A stretch of DNA of 25,751 nucleotides from an uncultured Candidatus Melainabacteria bacterium (lineage in GTDB: Bacteria > Cyanobacteriota > Vampirovibrionia > Gastranaerophilales > Gastranaerophilaceae). The number at the start of each line of letters is the position of its first letter. Within the stretch, counting starts at the first letter, position 1. The notes under the pieces are model-generated. The model was not told the origin of the DNA. It was given only the letters and a program-made list of their open reading frames with translations, and did not search any database. Below are positions 25,541-25,751 of this stretch, piece by piece. The translations under genes were made by a program, and so were the position numbers. Location of the stretch: assembly GCA_937898445.1 (NCBI GenBank), contig CALEJY010000329.1:1-25751 (forward strand), written 5' to 3'.

Positions 25541-25573
25541 GCACTTTATAAAGTAAATGAAAATCATTATCAA
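25541..25573 (-). promoter_or_regulatory. Promoter overlapped by a Fur box
   Basis: The minus strand has -35 TTGATA, a 17-bp spacer and -10 TATAAA. The plus-strand sequence TGAAAATCATTATCA (25558-25572) matches the Fur consensus TGATAATNATTATCA at all but one defined position and covers the -35 and spacer. Iron-bound Fur would block this promoter. Confidence 0.6.
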
Positions 25574-25607
25574 ATGATAATAAATATCATAAAAATTAGT
25601 GATCTGA

Positions 25608-25653
25608 TAACAACTTGAAAAAAAATATAAGTTGTTACTTTTTAGATTTTTTT
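25608..25653 (+). terminator. Plus-strand rho-independent terminator
   Basis: TAACAACTT/AAGTTGTTA form a 9-bp stem with an A-rich 12-base loop, followed by CTTTTTAGATTTTTTT. It lies between the two copies of the Fur-box repeat, implying a short plus-strand RNA ending here. Confidence 0.65.
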
Positions 25654-25700
25654 AAATAAATACCGAGTAGGCATATTTTTTGTAAATGAAAATCATTCTC

Positions 25701-25751
25701 AACTAGCCCTGATCATCAGGCAGGTCCGCAGCGATAACAATTCTTAATTGA
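25701..25751. other. Right-edge segment with higher GC than the rest
   Basis: The last 50 bases are visibly richer in G and C than the kilobase before them and contain the 13-bp palindrome CCTGATCATCAGG. No start codon with a ribosome binding site is visible. It may be the beginning of a different module. Confidence 0.35.

Larger units (their letters stand above)
24913..25551. repeat. Dispersed GGCRCTT repeats, including a 35-bp direct repeat
   Basis: A 35-bp sequence starting TAACCTCTTAAATTGGC occurs at 24960-24994 and 25252-25286 with one difference. Its core GGCRCTT recurs near 24916, 25437 and 25540, often in AAGGCGCTTTAAA form. The stretch has no gene and is AT-rich, so it could be an origin or partition region. 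Confidence 0.55.
25527..25700 (+). repeat. Direct duplication containing TACCGAGTAGGCA and a Fur box
   Basis: AAATACCGAGTAGGCA occurs at about 25528 and again at about 25659, each followed after a short gap by GTAAATGAAAATCATT (period about 131 bp). The second Fur-like box is TGAAAATCATTCTCA. The promoter -10 is good only in the first copy. Confidence 0.7.

Noticed and set aside
25556..25705. Tiny frames starting MKII at both Fur boxes
   Set aside because: Six codons each, no ribosome binding site; better explained as Fur-like operator sequence.
25700..25751. Metal or cofactor riboswitch at the right edge
   Set aside because: The GC-rich tail with CAGGCAGG recalls parts of NiCo-type elements, but too little sequence is present and the four-way core is not visible.

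Overview
The window is very AT-rich and carries densely packed genes, all read leftward (minus strand), with strong Gram-positive ribosome binding sites (AAGGAGG type). Together with the DUF1256 spore-protease-like gene, the YopX protein and canonical sigma-A promoters, this points to a large mobile element of a Clostridium-like Firmicute: an SPbeta-like prophage, phage-plasmid or large plasmid. No virion structural, lysis, tRNA or rRNA gene is visible, so this looks like the early or accessory arm. Genus and element type are inferred, not proven.

Layout, right to left (direction of transcription). 24.4-25.75 kb is about 1.3 kb without a convincing gene. It holds palindromes, direct repeats, terminators, two Fur-box-like sites and a tandem Spo0A box upstream of a sigma-A promoter. 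16.5-24.3 kb carries short operons: a class II glutamine amidotransferase, an SprT-like metalloprotease, an ArdC-like antirestriction protein, many unrecognised proteins of 95-122 aa and a complete tyrosine recombinase. 12.4-16.5 kb carries two adjacent zinc-finger amidoligases and members of a five-member paralogous family (YIGE/NDxRI), one of which is frameshifted. 10.9-12.4 kb encodes an archaeo-eukaryotic-type primase. 5-10.7 kb has membrane proteins, an HNH nuclease, a recombinase-like protein with no obvious active site and a spore-protease-like protein. 0-5 kb has RNase H, YopX, two sigma-70-family factors, a NADAR protein and small proteins.

The strongest system-level signal is a dispersed promoter. 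More than 20 near-copies of TTGACA/17 bp/TATAAT sit in front of nearly every operon. The 17-bp spacer itself is conserved and imperfectly palindromic (ACAYT...ATGTG), and the downstream sequence ATAAGTATAATAA is often kept too. This looks like an operator for one element-wide regulator. The recombinase-like protein at 5925-6845 is a candidate regulator by analogy with SPbeta, whose master repressor MrpR/YopR has a recombinase fold and binds dispersed repeats. The two sigma factors could run another gene class, for example from the different tandem promoters at 10.75-10.84 kb.

The replication functions (primase, RNase H, HNH, recombinases), establishment and anti-defence candidates (ArdC-like, SprT-like, NADAR) and a possible peptide amide-modification set (two amidoligases plus the amidotransferase) read as a host-takeover and maintenance region. 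Several small genes shorter than 50 codons with excellent ribosome binding sites were found in the gaps (56-199, 1904-1999, 22270-22335).
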